From assembly GCF_039926425.1 (NCBI RefSeq), contig NZ_JBDSWZ010000005.1, forward strand, positions 1 to 64,000: 64,000 nt of DNA. Reading direction: 5' to 3'. Every line of letters begins with the position of its first letter. Positions within the stretch are counted from its first letter, which is position 1. The translations under genes were made by a program, and so were the position numbers. This document shows positions 53,505-62,402 of the stretch, in pieces. Origin of the DNA: Dokdonella_A sp039926425. Its GTDB lineage: Bacteria; Pseudomonadota; Gammaproteobacteria; Xanthomonadales; Rhodanobacteraceae. The notes beneath the pieces are model-generated. The model ran no database searches. It was given only the letters and a program-made list of their open reading frames with translations, and was not told the origin of the DNA.

Positions 53505-55544
53505 ATGCCGCTCTCCAAGACCCTGTTGCTCGCGATCGTTCTCGCGCCGCTGTTCGGCGCGCTCGTTGCAGGCCTGTTCCGCAACGCGATCGGACGCATT
53601 GGCGCGGCCAGCATCACCATCGCAGGCGTCGCACTGTCGTGCGCGCTGTCATTCTTCGTGCTGTACCAGCTGGTCTGGGGTGGCGCCGCCGCGTTCAACG
53701 AAAATCTCTACACGTGGTTCCAGATCGGCGATCTCGGCGCCCACGTGGGGTTCCTGGTCGACCGGCTGACCGCGATGATGATGGTGGTCGTCACGTTCGT
53801 ATCGCTGATGGTGCACATCTACACGATCGGCTACATGGCCGAGGACGACGGTTTCCAGCGCTTCTTCAGCTACATCGCACTGTTCACGTTCTCGATGCTC
53901 ATGCTGGTGATGAGCAACAATTTCCTGCAGCTCTTCTTCGGTTGGGAAGCGGTCGGGCTTGTCTCGTATCTGCTGATCGGCTTCTGGTTCACGCGGCCGA
54001 CCGCGATCTTCGCGAACATGAAGGCATTCCTCGTCAACCGCGTCGGTGACTTCGGGTTCCTGCTCGGCATCGCCGGTGTTCTGTTCTGGTTCGGCTCGCT
54101 CGACTACGCACAGGTCTTCGCCACCGCGTTCGACAATGGTGCAGGCCCGAAAACCGTCGAGATCCTTGCCGGCCACCCGTGGCAGGTGTCGACGGTCGTC
54201 TGCATCTGCCTCTTCATCGGTGCGATGGGCAAGTCGGCGCAGGTGCCGCTGCATGTGTGGCTGCCAGACTCGATGGAAGGCCCGACGCCAATCTCCGCGC
54301 TGATCCATGCGGCGACGATGGTGACCGCCGGCATCTTCATGGTCGCGCGCATGTCGCCGCTGTTCGAGCTCTCGGAAGCGGCGTTGTCGTTCGTGCTGGT
54401 GATCGGCGCGACCACCGCGTTGTTCACTGGCCTGATCGGCATCGTGCAGAACGATATCAAGCGTGTCGTTGCGTATTCGACGTTGTCCCAGCTTGGCTAC
54501 ATGACCGTCGCCCTCGGGGTTTCGGCGTATGCCGGCGGCGTTTACCATCTGATGACGCATGCATTCTTCAAGGCTCTGTTGTTCCTTGGCGCCGGCTCGG
54601 TGATCGTCGCGATGCACCACGAGCAGGACATGCGCTACATGGGCGGTCTGCGCAAATACATGCCGATCACCTGGATCACCATGTGGCTGGGCTCGCTGGC
54701 CCTCGCCGGTGCGCCGGGTTTTGCAGGGTTCTTCTCGAAGGACGCCATCATTGAAGCGGTCGGCGAATCCCATCGAGTCGGAGCGGGCTACGCGTATGTC
54801 TGCGTATTGGCCGGCGTCTTCGTGACCGCGCTCTACAGCTTCCGTCTGTTGTACATGACGTTTCATGGCAAGGAACGGTTCGTCGTCGACACCCATCACG
54901 GGCACGGCCACGACGACCACCAGGGACATCACGATCCCGGCCATCTCGCGCATGCACCGCACGAATCGCCATGGGTGATCACGTTGCCGCTGATGCTGCT
55001 TGCGATTCCTTCGGTGCTGATCGGATGGACAACCATTGGACCAATGCTCTTCGGTGGCTGGTTCGGTGGCGCGATCCATGTCGACGAAGCACACGATGTG
55101 CTGAAGGAACTGGGTGGCGAATTCCACGGCCCATTGGCGATGGTGATTCACGGATTCACGCAGGCGCCATTCTGGATCGCGTTCGCCGGCTTCGCGGTCG
55201 CAACCTGGATCTGGCTGCTCGACCCCGGTCTCGCCGACAGGGCGAAGAGCACGTTGCGGCCGGTCTTCACAGTGCTCGCCCACAAATACTGGATCGACGA
55301 GATCTACCAGGCAGTGTTCGCCCGCGGCGGTCTCGCACTCGGTCGCGCGTTGTGGAAGGGCGGTGATGTCGGAATCATCGACGGCCTCGCGGTCGATGGG
55401 TCGTCGGCGCTCGTTGTCCGCACCGCAGCGACCGTTCGCTGGCTGCAATCGGGGTACCTCTATCACTACGCCTTCGCGATGATCCTCGGCCTGATCGCGC
55501 TGCTCGGCGGCGTGTGGTGGGTCGTCGGCCACGCCGCGCCCTGA
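53505..55544 (+). CDS. nuoL: NADH-quinone oxidoreductase subunit L
   Basis: 679 residues, antiporter-like subunit with the long lateral helix. GKSAQVPLHVWLPDSMEGPTPISALIHAATMV is the proton-channel Lys/His region. An unusual His-rich loop (THHGHGHDDHQGHHDPGH, about 463-480) joins two helices near the C-terminal third. Starts 4 bases after nuoK. Confidence 0.97.
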   Translation: MPLSKTLLLAIVLAPLFGALVAGLFRNAIGRIGAASITIAGVALSCALSFFVLYQLVWGGAAAFNENLYTWFQIGDLGAHVGFLVDRLTAMMMVVVTFVSLMVHIYTIGYMAEDDGFQRFFSYIALFTFSMLMLVMSNNFLQLFFGWEAVGLVSYLLIGFWFTRPTAIFANMKAFLVNRVGDFGFLLGIAGVLFWFGSLDYAQVFATAFDNGAGPKTVEILAGHPWQVSTVVCICLFIGAMGKSAQVPLHVWLPDSMEGPTPISALIHAATMVTAGIFMVARMSPLFELSEAALSFVLVIGATTALFTGLIGIVQNDIKRVVAYSTLSQLGYMTVALGVSAYAGGVYHLMTHAFFKALLFLGAGSVIVAMHHEQDMRYMGGLRKYMPITWITMWLGSLALAGAPGFAGFFSKDAIIEAVGESHRVGAGYAYVCVLAGVFVTALYSFRLLYMTFHGKERFVVDTHHGHGHDDHQGHHDPGHLAHAPHESPWVITLPLMLLAIPSVLIGWTTIGPMLFGGWFGGAIHVDEAHDVLKELGGEFHGPLAMVIHGFTQAPFWIAFAGFAVATWIWLLDPGLADRAKSTLRPVFTVLAHKYWIDEIYQAVFARGGLALGRALWKGGDVGIIDGLAVDGSSALVVRTAATVRWLQSGYLYHYAFAMILGLIALLGGVWWVVGHAAP

Positions 55545-55565
55545 CCGACCGGGAACAGACGAATC

Positions 55566-57074
55566 ATGCTTGCTTCACATCTTCTGAGTCTCCTGATCTG
55601 GCTGCCGATCCTCGGAGCGATCGCTGTGCTCGCGTTCGGTCGCGAGCCCGGCGTCGCGCGCTGGTTGTCGCTGCTTGTCGCGCTCGCAACATTTGCTTGC
55701 TCGATCCCGTTGTGGACCGGCTATCTGCCGGCCGTACCCGGCATGCAGTTCGTCGAGAGCATTCCGTGGATCGCGGCGCTGAAGGCGAACTACGCGCTCG
55801 GCGTGGACGGCATCTCGATCGCACTGATCGTCCTGACCGCATTCACCAGCGTTCTGGTGATCATCGGGTCGTGGGGGCCGATCGACAAGCGCGTCTCGCA
55901 GTACATGGCTGCGATGCTCGCCCTCGAAGGCTTGCTGATCGGTGTGTTCGCAGCAACCGACGCGTTGCTTTTCTATGTGTTTTTCGAAGGCATGCTGATT
56001 CCGATGTTCATCATCATCGGTATCTGGGGCGGCCCGCGGCGTGTGTATGCAACGCTGAAGTTCTTCATCTACACATTTCTCGGCTCGATCTTCATGCTCG
56101 TCGGGCTGATCTATCTGCACATGAAAACCGGCGAGTTTTCACTCGCTGCGTTTTCGCATGCGGGCCTGTCCACCAAGGAGCAGGCCTGGCTCTTCTTCGC
56201 ATTCCTGATCGCGTTCGCAATCAAGGTGCCGATGTGGCCCGTGCACACCTGGCTGCCGGACGCGCATGTCGAGGCACCGACCGGCGGCTCGGTGATCCTG
56301 GCGGCGATCATGCTGAAGGTCGGTGGCTACGGTTTCATCCGGTTTTCGCTGCCGATCACGCCGGACGCATCGCAGGAATACGCCTGGGTGGTCGTGGCGA
56401 TGTCGCTGATTGCGATCGTCTACATCGGCTACGTCGCGCTGGTGCAGGAAGACATGAAGAAGCTGATCGCGTACTCGTCGATCGCGCACATGGGCTTCGT
56501 CACGCTGGGCATCTTCATCGCACTCGCGCTGGTGCGCAGTCACGGCAATCCCCTCGGCGCTCGTCTCGCAATTCAAGGCGCGATGGTGCAGATGATCTCG
56601 CACGGCTTCGTCTCCGGCGCGATGTTCTCGTGCATCGGTGTGCTCTACGATCGGCTGCACACGCGCATGATCAAGGACTACGGTGGCGTCGCCAACGTGA
56701 TGCCGTGGTTCGCCGCATTCGCGGTGTTCTTTGCGATGGCCAACTGCGGCCTTCCCGGAACGAGCGGGTTCGTCGGTGAATTCATCGTGATCCTCGCCGC
56801 ATTCCAGGACAACCCGTTGATCGCGGCCGTCGCCGCGTTCACGTTGATCATCGGGGCGGCGTACACCTTGTGGCTGGTCAAGCGGGTGATCTTCGGCGCA
56901 GTCGGCAATGAAAAGGTCGCGAAGATGCAGGACCTCGACATGCGCGAGTGGGTCGTGCTGGGCGCATTCGCCGCAGGCGTACTCCTCGTCGGCGTCTATC
57001 CGAAACCGCTCACCGATTTGATGGAACCCGCGGTGCTGCAGCTCGTGCAGCAGCTCGGTCTGACCAAGGCATGA
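55566..57074 (+). CDS. nuoM: NADH-quinone oxidoreductase subunit M
   Basis: 502 residues, 14-helix antiporter-like subunit. Glu in FEGMLIPMFIIIGIWGG, Lys in FAIKVPMWPVHTWLPDAHVEAPTGGS and KKLIAYSSIAHMGFV are the conserved charged core. 21 bases after nuoL. Confidence 0.98.
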   Translation: MLASHLLSLLIWLPILGAIAVLAFGREPGVARWLSLLVALATFACSIPLWTGYLPAVPGMQFVESIPWIAALKANYALGVDGISIALIVLTAFTSVLVIIGSWGPIDKRVSQYMAAMLALEGLLIGVFAATDALLFYVFFEGMLIPMFIIIGIWGGPRRVYATLKFFIYTFLGSIFMLVGLIYLHMKTGEFSLAAFSHAGLSTKEQAWLFFAFLIAFAIKVPMWPVHTWLPDAHVEAPTGGSVILAAIMLKVGGYGFIRFSLPITPDASQEYAWVVVAMSLIAIVYIGYVALVQEDMKKLIAYSSIAHMGFVTLGIFIALALVRSHGNPLGARLAIQGAMVQMISHGFVSGAMFSCIGVLYDRLHTRMIKDYGGVANVMPWFAAFAVFFAMANCGLPGTSGFVGEFIVILAAFQDNPLIAAVAAFTLIIGAAYTLWLVKRVIFGAVGNEKVAKMQDLDMREWVVLGAFAAGVLLVGVYPKPLTDLMEPAVLQLVQQLGLTKA

Positions 57075-57081
57075 GCCATCC

Positions 57082-58560
57082 ATGATCGCTTTCAATCCCG
57101 CTGACCTGTCGACGATGTTGCCCGAGCTGTTCCTGCTCGGAGCGACCTGCGTGATCCTGCTGGTCGACCTGTTCATCAAGCCGTCGCAGCGTGACGTCAC
57201 GCATTGGTTGTCGGTTGCCGCGCTGACGGTGGCCGGCGTGCTCGTGTGCCGCGGTGCGCCCGCGGACGGTCAGACGGTCGCAGCGTTCAACGGAATGTTC
57301 CTGCGCGATGGAGTCGCAACGGTTCTCAAGGTGTTCGTGCTTCTGACGACCGGCCTGGTGTTCCTCTACAGCCGCGACTATCTGCGGCAACGCAAGCTGC
57401 ACGTTGGCGAGTTCTACCTTCTGCTGCTGTTCGCGACGCTCGGCATGATGCTGCTGGTGTCCGCAGGCAACCTGGTGACGATTTATCTCGGGCTCGAATT
57501 GCTGACCCTCAGTTCGTACGCGCTGGTGGCGCTCAATCGGGACTCGTCGATTTCCAGCGAAGCGGCCATCAAGTACTTCGTCCTCGGCGCCCTGGCCTCC
57601 GGTCTTCTGCTGTACGGCATGTCGATGATCTACGGCGCTACCGGCACGCTCGATCTTGCGAAGATCCATGCGGTCGCCGACTTCGCCACCAACGGTCCGC
57701 ACCGGACACTGCTCTCGTTCGGCCTGGTGTTCCTGGTGGTTGGCGTCGCATTCAAGCTCGGTGCCGCGCCGTTCCACATGTGGCTGCCCGACGTCTACCA
57801 GGGCGCACCGACTGCCGTGACCTTGTTCGTCGGGTCCGCGTCGAAACTTGCGGCATTCGGCATGACGTGGCGTCTCCTCGATGGCGCGATGGGCGGCATG
57901 CACGATCAGTGGACTCTCATGTTGAGCGCGCTCGCGGTGCTTTCGCTGGCCGTCGGCAACGTGTTCGCGATTGCACAGACCAATCTCAAGCGGATGCTTG
58001 CCTATTCCACCATCTCGCACATCGGCTTCCTGTTGCTCGGTTTCGTCAATGGCACGCCTGCGGGCTATTCGGCAGCGATGTTCTACATGGTCAGCTATTC
58101 GCTGATGGCCGCAGTGGCCTTCGGCATGATCATGTTGATGTCGCGCGCCGGATTCGAAGGCGAGGAGATCGACGACTTCAAGGGGCTCAACCAGCGCAAC
58201 CCCTGGTACGCGGGCGTGATGGCGATTGCGATGTTCTCGCTGGCCGGCGTGCCGCCGCTGTTCGGCTTTTTCGCCAAGCTGATGGTACTCAAGGTGGTCA
58301 TCGACGCCGGGCAGATGTGGCTGGCCATTGTTGCGATCGTGTTTGCGATCATCGGGCTCTTCTATTATCTCCGCGTGGTCAAGGTGATGTATTTCGATCC
58401 TCCTCTCGACGACTCAGCACTTCAATTGCCCGACGATCGCTCGTTCCGCTACCTGCTTTCACTGAACGGTCTCGCGTTGCTGGTTCTCGGCGTGGCGTGG
58501 GGTCCGTTGCTCGATTGGTGCAACCGCGCATTGTCGGTCGGAGTCGATATCGCGCGCTGA
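57082..58560 (+). CDS. nuoN: NADH-quinone oxidoreductase subunit N
   Basis: 492 residues, third antiporter-like subunit and last gene of the operon. YLGLELLTLSSYALVAL, GAAPFHMWLPDVYQGAPT and NLKRMLAYSTISHIGFLLLG are conserved. The initiator tRNA follows 51 bases later with its own promoter, so nuo transcripts may or may not continue. Confidence 0.98.
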   Translation: MIAFNPADLSTMLPELFLLGATCVILLVDLFIKPSQRDVTHWLSVAALTVAGVLVCRGAPADGQTVAAFNGMFLRDGVATVLKVFVLLTTGLVFLYSRDYLRQRKLHVGEFYLLLLFATLGMMLLVSAGNLVTIYLGLELLTLSSYALVALNRDSSISSEAAIKYFVLGALASGLLLYGMSMIYGATGTLDLAKIHAVADFATNGPHRTLLSFGLVFLVVGVAFKLGAAPFHMWLPDVYQGAPTAVTLFVGSASKLAAFGMTWRLLDGAMGGMHDQWTLMLSALAVLSLAVGNVFAIAQTNLKRMLAYSTISHIGFLLLGFVNGTPAGYSAAMFYMVSYSLMAAVAFGMIMLMSRAGFEGEEIDDFKGLNQRNPWYAGVMAIAMFSLAGVPPLFGFFAKLMVLKVVIDAGQMWLAIVAIVFAIIGLFYYLRVVKVMYFDPPLDDSALQLPDDRSFRYLLSLNGLALLVLGVAWGPLLDWCNRALSVGVDIAR

Positions 58561-58571
58561 GCGAGCGGCTA

Positions 58572-58600
58572 TTGCCTGATTGAGCGCGGGTCGTTAGAAT
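58572..58600 (+). promoter_or_regulatory. Promoter of the initiator tRNA gene
   Basis: TTGCCT (58572-58577), 17-bp spacer, TAGAAT (58595-58600), then a GC-rich discriminator (CCACGGCTCGG) before the tRNA at 58612. A GC-rich discriminator is typical of stable-RNA promoters under ppGpp/DksA control. Confidence 0.7.
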
Positions 58601-58611
58601 CCACGGCTCGG

Positions 58612-58688
58612 TGCGGGGTGGAGCAGTCTGGCAGCTCGTCGGGCTCATAACCCGAAGGTCGCAGGTTCAAATCCTGCCCCCGCTACCA
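58612..58688 (+). tRNA. Initiator tRNA-fMet (CAT)
   Basis: 77 nt with encoded CCA. Anticodon stem-loop CGGG-CTCATAA-CCCG has the three G:C pairs that mark initiator tRNAs; anticodon CAT. T-arm GGTTCAAATCC. The first pair of the acceptor stem is unpaired (T1:T72), which keeps the mismatch initiator tRNAs need. It precedes rimP-nusA-infB as metY does in E. coli. Confidence 0.95.
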
Positions 58689-58866
58689 TTGATGGTGTAT
58701 CTGCTCCCATTCCGGCGTCGACCGCGCCACGGTGTTTTCCTGACCACGCTGCCGAGCCGCTCGCATCGAGCGTTGCTGACGGCGCGTCGTACGGCAGAAG
58801 ACAGACGGCATTCCTTTCGACCTGCTTTCCGCGTTCACACTTCGGCGGGGCGCTCGCGTCGGCGAC

Positions 58867-59523
58867 TTACAGCTGGTAACCCGGCGAGTTGGTCAGACAG
58901 ATCATGTGCGCGTGCGTGCCCTCGTGTCTGATGTTGAAGTAATAGGTTTCGCCCGGCATTGCGGCTACGCCGTTGGTGTGTGGAAGAACGACGATTTTCT
59001 TCAGCGCATTTCCCGGAGCCACATCGACGATGGCGTTGCTGAAGTCGCCGGGGTTCACGCTCACCGAAGCGGTCAATGGCGCCGATAAATCATTTCCGTA
59101 CGTCGCGGCAAAGATCATGGCAATCGCGTCACTGTCGTCGGCCGTGAATGCCATGGAGATGTATTCGCCGGGCAATACCGTGTTGATGCACAGTGAAACC
59201 AGCGCACCGGGGAACGGAACCGTTTCGGCGGTGCGTGGGTCGCCGTCCCCGAGAACGAGCTCGAAGTCGGAGACGCTGATCGTATGGTTGGGGTATGGCC
59301 GCACTCCCAGCGTCGGGTATGTCACCCACGCGACCCTCTTCCGTCCGTCAGGCTCGATCCACGGCCCTTCCAGTCCGTCGGTGAAGATCCGGAGGGAAGA
59401 TGTCGTCGCTTCCTGCGGATCGGCTGCGTCGTCGGTGGCATTGGCCATCACAGGCAAGCAAAGTACCGCCGCGGCCAGCAGCATGCCGATGCGGCCATCT
59501 GAGCGTCTTTGGAATGGGTTCAA
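58867..59523 (-). CDS. Secreted protein of unknown function
   Basis: 218 residues if started at TTG 59523, which has GGAG 7 bases upstream and gives a basic n-region, hydrophobic core (MLLAAAVLCLPVMANA) and cleavable signal. An internal ATG at 59484 is the alternative. The mature protein begins near LRIFTDGLEGPW (46-52), a form of the (I/L)F-x-x-G-F-E motif, followed by a beta-rich domain (VSVNPGDFSNAIVDV). Two Cys remain in the mature part. No family is recognised. It lies on the opposite strand between tRNA-fMet and rimP, a place that is usually empty. Confidence 0.7.
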   Translation of the reverse strand: MNPFQRRSDGRIGMLLAAAVLCLPVMANATDDAADPQEATTSSLRIFTDGLEGPWIEPDGRKRVAWVTYPTLGVRPYPNHTISVSDFELVLGDGDPRTAETVPFPGALVSLCINTVLPGEYISMAFTADDSDAIAMIFAATYGNDLSAPLTASVSVNPGDFSNAIVDVAPGNALKKIVVLPHTNGVAAMPGETYYFNIRHEGTHAHMICLTNSPGYQL

Positions 59524-59887
59524 TGGACTGCTCCCTGCGTCGGTGCGCCTTTCTGGTCGGCGGTTGGTGGTGGATATCTGTAATTTCGGCTTCTTTTCGC
59601 GAACGAACGTTCCAGCCGAATGTGGGATGGACCCGCTTGAGTGCGCCGGGTTCCATTGTGCACCTGATTCCGCGGAATGGCCTGTCGGTGACCGTCGGCG
59701 GAAGCAATCGACCATGCCGCCTGCCAGGCAAGGCATGGTTCTGGCGACAGCACGGCATGGCCTCGGCGATGTTGCGGAAAGTGGGCGGTGGGCCTATCAT
59801 CTGCGGCTCGGTTTCCCGGGTGGCGGGATCTTGAGCAGCTCTGCCACCTGGAGCACGGCACCCGCTCTGGTTCCAACGGCTTCAGGG

Positions 59888-59912
59888 AAAGGCCACCTTG
59901 CGTGGCCTTTTG
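59888..59912 (+). terminator. Terminator-like hairpin 1 upstream of rimP
   Basis: AAAGGCCAC / GTGGCCTTT 9-bp perfect stem with a 5-base loop, ending in TTTTG. Together with hairpin 2 it recalls the tandem terminators between metY and rimP in E. coli. Confidence 0.7.
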
Positions 59913-60044
59913 CTTGCCGGATGCCGGGCGACCAGCATTGTCGCCGTGATTTTCGCGGTCGGGATGGACCGCAACGCTTGACCCAGCGCAGGATGCGCGC
60001 CTGTCGCAGGACAGATCGCCGGTGGATACAACGGCGGACTACGG

Positions 60045-60072
60045 AATGGGCCTCGTGCCCATTTTTTGTTTG
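60045..60072 (+). terminator. Terminator-like hairpin 2 upstream of rimP
   Basis: AATGGGC / GCCCATT 7-bp perfect stem, 5-base loop, followed by TTTTGTTTGTG. It lies 90 bases before the rimP ATG and may act as an attenuator. Confidence 0.75.
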
Positions 60073-60160
60073 TGTTTTCCCAATTTCTGAAGAGTGCGGC
60101 CATGGATGGGCGCTCTTTGCTTTTCGCGGTCAGGACGATCGCAACGATATCCTTGAAACC

Positions 60161-60679
60161 ATGGAATTGATCGAACTCCTCACGCCTGCGATCACCGATC
60201 TTGGTCTGGAACTGGTTGGTATCGAGTTCAGTCCGAATTCGGCCGGAAGCGTGCTGCGCGTGTACATCGACGAGCCGGAGCGTGGCATCACGATCGAGGA
60301 TTGCGAACGGGCCAGCCGCGAAATTTCGGCGCTGCTCGACGTCAATGATCCGGTCGCCGGGCACTACACGCTGGAGGTGTCTTCTCCGGGTCTCGAACGT
60401 CCGCTGTTCACCCCGGAGCATTTTTCGCGGTTCATCGGTGAAGTGGCAAAGATCAGCGTCAACCTTCCGATGGATGGACGGCGCCGGTTCCAGGGTCCGA
60501 TCCGCGGCGTCGACGGTGATCGCATCACGATCGATCAGGACGGCACGCAGGTTGTGATCGCGCATCCGAACATCGGCAAGGCGCGATTGGTGCCCGATTA
60601 CGCCGCACTCGGCATGGTGCAGGCGCGGCCGGAACCGCAAGGTCTGGAAAAGCCGGCACGGCGGCGAAAAAAGTATTGA
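60161..60679 (+). CDS. rimP: Ribosome maturation factor RimP
   Basis: 172 residues. Conserved blocks are LGLELVGIEFSPNSAGSVLR, YTLEVSSPGLERPLFTPEHF and the KARLVPDY end of the C-terminal SH3-like domain, with an Arg/Lys-rich tail. RimP helps assemble the 30S subunit. The ATG at 60161 opens ELIELLTPAITDLG; the long upstream open frame is not part of it. First gene of rimP-nusA-infB. Confidence 0.96.
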   Translation: MELIELLTPAITDLGLELVGIEFSPNSAGSVLRVYIDEPERGITIEDCERASREISALLDVNDPVAGHYTLEVSSPGLERPLFTPEHFSRFIGEVAKISVNLPMDGRRRFQGPIRGVDGDRITIDQDGTQVVIAHPNIGKARLVPDYAALGMVQARPEPQGLEKPARRRKKY

Positions 60680-60777
60680 ACCGGATGCGTGAAGAATCAT
60701 CGCGATTCCGCAACAGGGAATCGTGATCTCGTCGAAGCCGTTCCGCCCGCGGACTGCGGTCGTGAAGGAGTCAGGAA

Positions 60778-62271
60778 ATGAGTAAAGAGTTGCTGCTGGT
60801 CGTCGATGCGGTCGCCAATGAAAAGGGTGTGCCGAAGGACGTGATTTTCGAGGCGATGGAAGCCGCTCTCGCGTCTGCCGCGAAGAAGCGCTATGCGGAA
60901 GAGGATGTCTCGGTGCGCGTCGCGATCGATCGTGACAGTGGCGATTACGAGACCTTCCGCCGCTGGGAAGTCGTGGCCGACGATGTCGTGATGGAATCGC
61001 CCGATCGCCAGATCCGCATGATGGACGCAGAAGACGAAGCGCCTGGCACCGATATCGGCGGGTTTGTCGAGCAGCCGATCGAAAATCCCGACTTTGGCCG
61101 CATTTCCGCCCAGGCGGCCAAGCAGGTGATCGTGCAGCGTGTGCGCGAAGCCGAACGTGCGCTGGTGGTCGATGCCTACAAGGATCGCATCGGCGAGCTG
61201 ATCACCGGCATCGTCAAGCGCGTCGAGCGCGGCAGCGTGTTCCTCGATCTCGGAGGCAATGCCGAAGCATTCGTTCCGCGCGACCGCGCGATCCCGCGCG
61301 AAGCGGTGCGTACCGGCGATCGTCTGCGCGGTTATCTGTATGAAGTGCGTTCGGAACTGCGGGGTCCGCAGCTGTTCGTGTCACGCACTGCGCCCGAACT
61401 GATGATGGAGCTGTTCAAGCTCGAAGTGCCGGAAGTGGGCCAGGGCCTGGTCGAGATCAAGGCCTGCGCGCGTGACGCCGGTGATCGCGCGAAGATCGCG
61501 GTGCTCGCCCACGACCATCGGACCGATCCGATCGGCGCCTGCATCGGCATGCGCGGCTCGCGCGTTCAGGCCGTGTCGAACGAGCTCAACGGCGAGCGTA
61601 TCGACATCGTGTTGTGGAACGACAGCCCGGCGCAATTCGTGATCAACGCGATGGCGCCGGCAGAAGTACAGTCGATCATCGTCGACGAGGAAAAGCACTC
61701 CATGGATATCGCCGTCGCCGAGGACAAGTTGTCCCAGGCGATCGGGCGCGGTGGCCAGAACGTGCGGCTTGCGAGCAAGTTGTCCGGCTGGCAGCTCAAC
61801 GTGATGACGGCCGACCAGGTGCGCCAGAAGAGCGAAGCGGAGCAGGAATCCGCCCGCGAGCTGTTCGTCACCAAGCTTGAAGTGGACAACGAGATCGCGC
61901 AGATCCTGGTGCAGGAAGGTTTCTCGACAGTCGAGGAAATCGCCTACGTGCCAACCGCGGAACTGCTCGGAATCGAAGGATTCGACGAGGACATCGTGGA
62001 AGAGCTGCGTGCGCGCGCACGCGATGCGCTGCTCACCGATGCACTGGCAGTCGAGGAAAACATCGACGATCACAAGCCGGCGCAGGATCTGCTGGCGGTG
62101 GAAGGCATGGAAGAGGCGCTCGCGTTCGAACTCGCCTCGCATGGCATCGTCACGCGTGAAAACCTCGGCGACCTCGCGACCGACGAATTCATGGAGTTGG
62201 GGATCGAGGGAATCGACGAGGATCAGGCTTCGGGTCTGATCATGGCAGCCCGCGAGTTGGCCGCTTCATAG
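60778..62271 (+). CDS. nusA: Transcription termination/antitermination factor NusA
   Basis: 497 residues. Order: N-terminal RNA-polymerase-binding domain (1-125), S1 domain (about 135-200; ITGIVKRVERGSVFLDLGG), KH1 and KH2 (about 205-345; GACIGMRGSRVQAVSNEL and IGRGGQNVRLAS), then two acidic C-terminal repeats (about 370-425 and 440-495). NusA controls pausing, termination and Nus complex assembly, and in E. coli limits its own operon. AAGGAG precedes the ATG. Confidence 0.98.
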   Translation: MSKELLLVVDAVANEKGVPKDVIFEAMEAALASAAKKRYAEEDVSVRVAIDRDSGDYETFRRWEVVADDVVMESPDRQIRMMDAEDEAPGTDIGGFVEQPIENPDFGRISAQAAKQVIVQRVREAERALVVDAYKDRIGELITGIVKRVERGSVFLDLGGNAEAFVPRDRAIPREAVRTGDRLRGYLYEVRSELRGPQLFVSRTAPELMMELFKLEVPEVGQGLVEIKACARDAGDRAKIAVLAHDHRTDPIGACIGMRGSRVQAVSNELNGERIDIVLWNDSPAQFVINAMAPAEVQSIIVDEEKHSMDIAVAEDKLSQAIGRGGQNVRLASKLSGWQLNVMTADQVRQKSEAEQESARELFVTKLEVDNEIAQILVQEGFSTVEEIAYVPTAELLGIEGFDEDIVEELRARARDALLTDALAVEENIDDHKPAQDLLAVEGMEEALAFELASHGIVTRENLGDLATDEFMELGIEGIDEDQASGLIMAARELAAS

Positions 62272-62402
62272 CATTGCAGGAGTTGCGGGGCCGGCTCTTG
62301 CCGGTGCCGCCACGCAGTAGTCGGAGTCATACGGCCGCTTGTGCGAAAGCGCCGCTGGGATAGTCGCTGCAAGCTTCGCACGAGTCACGGAGTACGAAAT
62401 CG

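Larger units (their letters stand above)
59524..60160. other. Leader region upstream of rimP
   Basis: 637 bases with no gene I can support. Forward frames here are Arg/Trp-rich and one is a false extension of rimP. The region holds two terminator hairpins in the direction of rimP (59888 and 60045). Confidence 0.6.

Noticed and set aside
53649..55532. Open frame of 627 codons on the minus strand opposite nuoL
   Set aside because: Charged low-complexity translation, antisense to a conserved gene; a GC-rich shadow.
58973..60160. Long in-frame extension upstream of rimP
   Set aside because: It crosses two terminators and an opposite-strand gene, and RimP homologues begin at the ATG at 60161.
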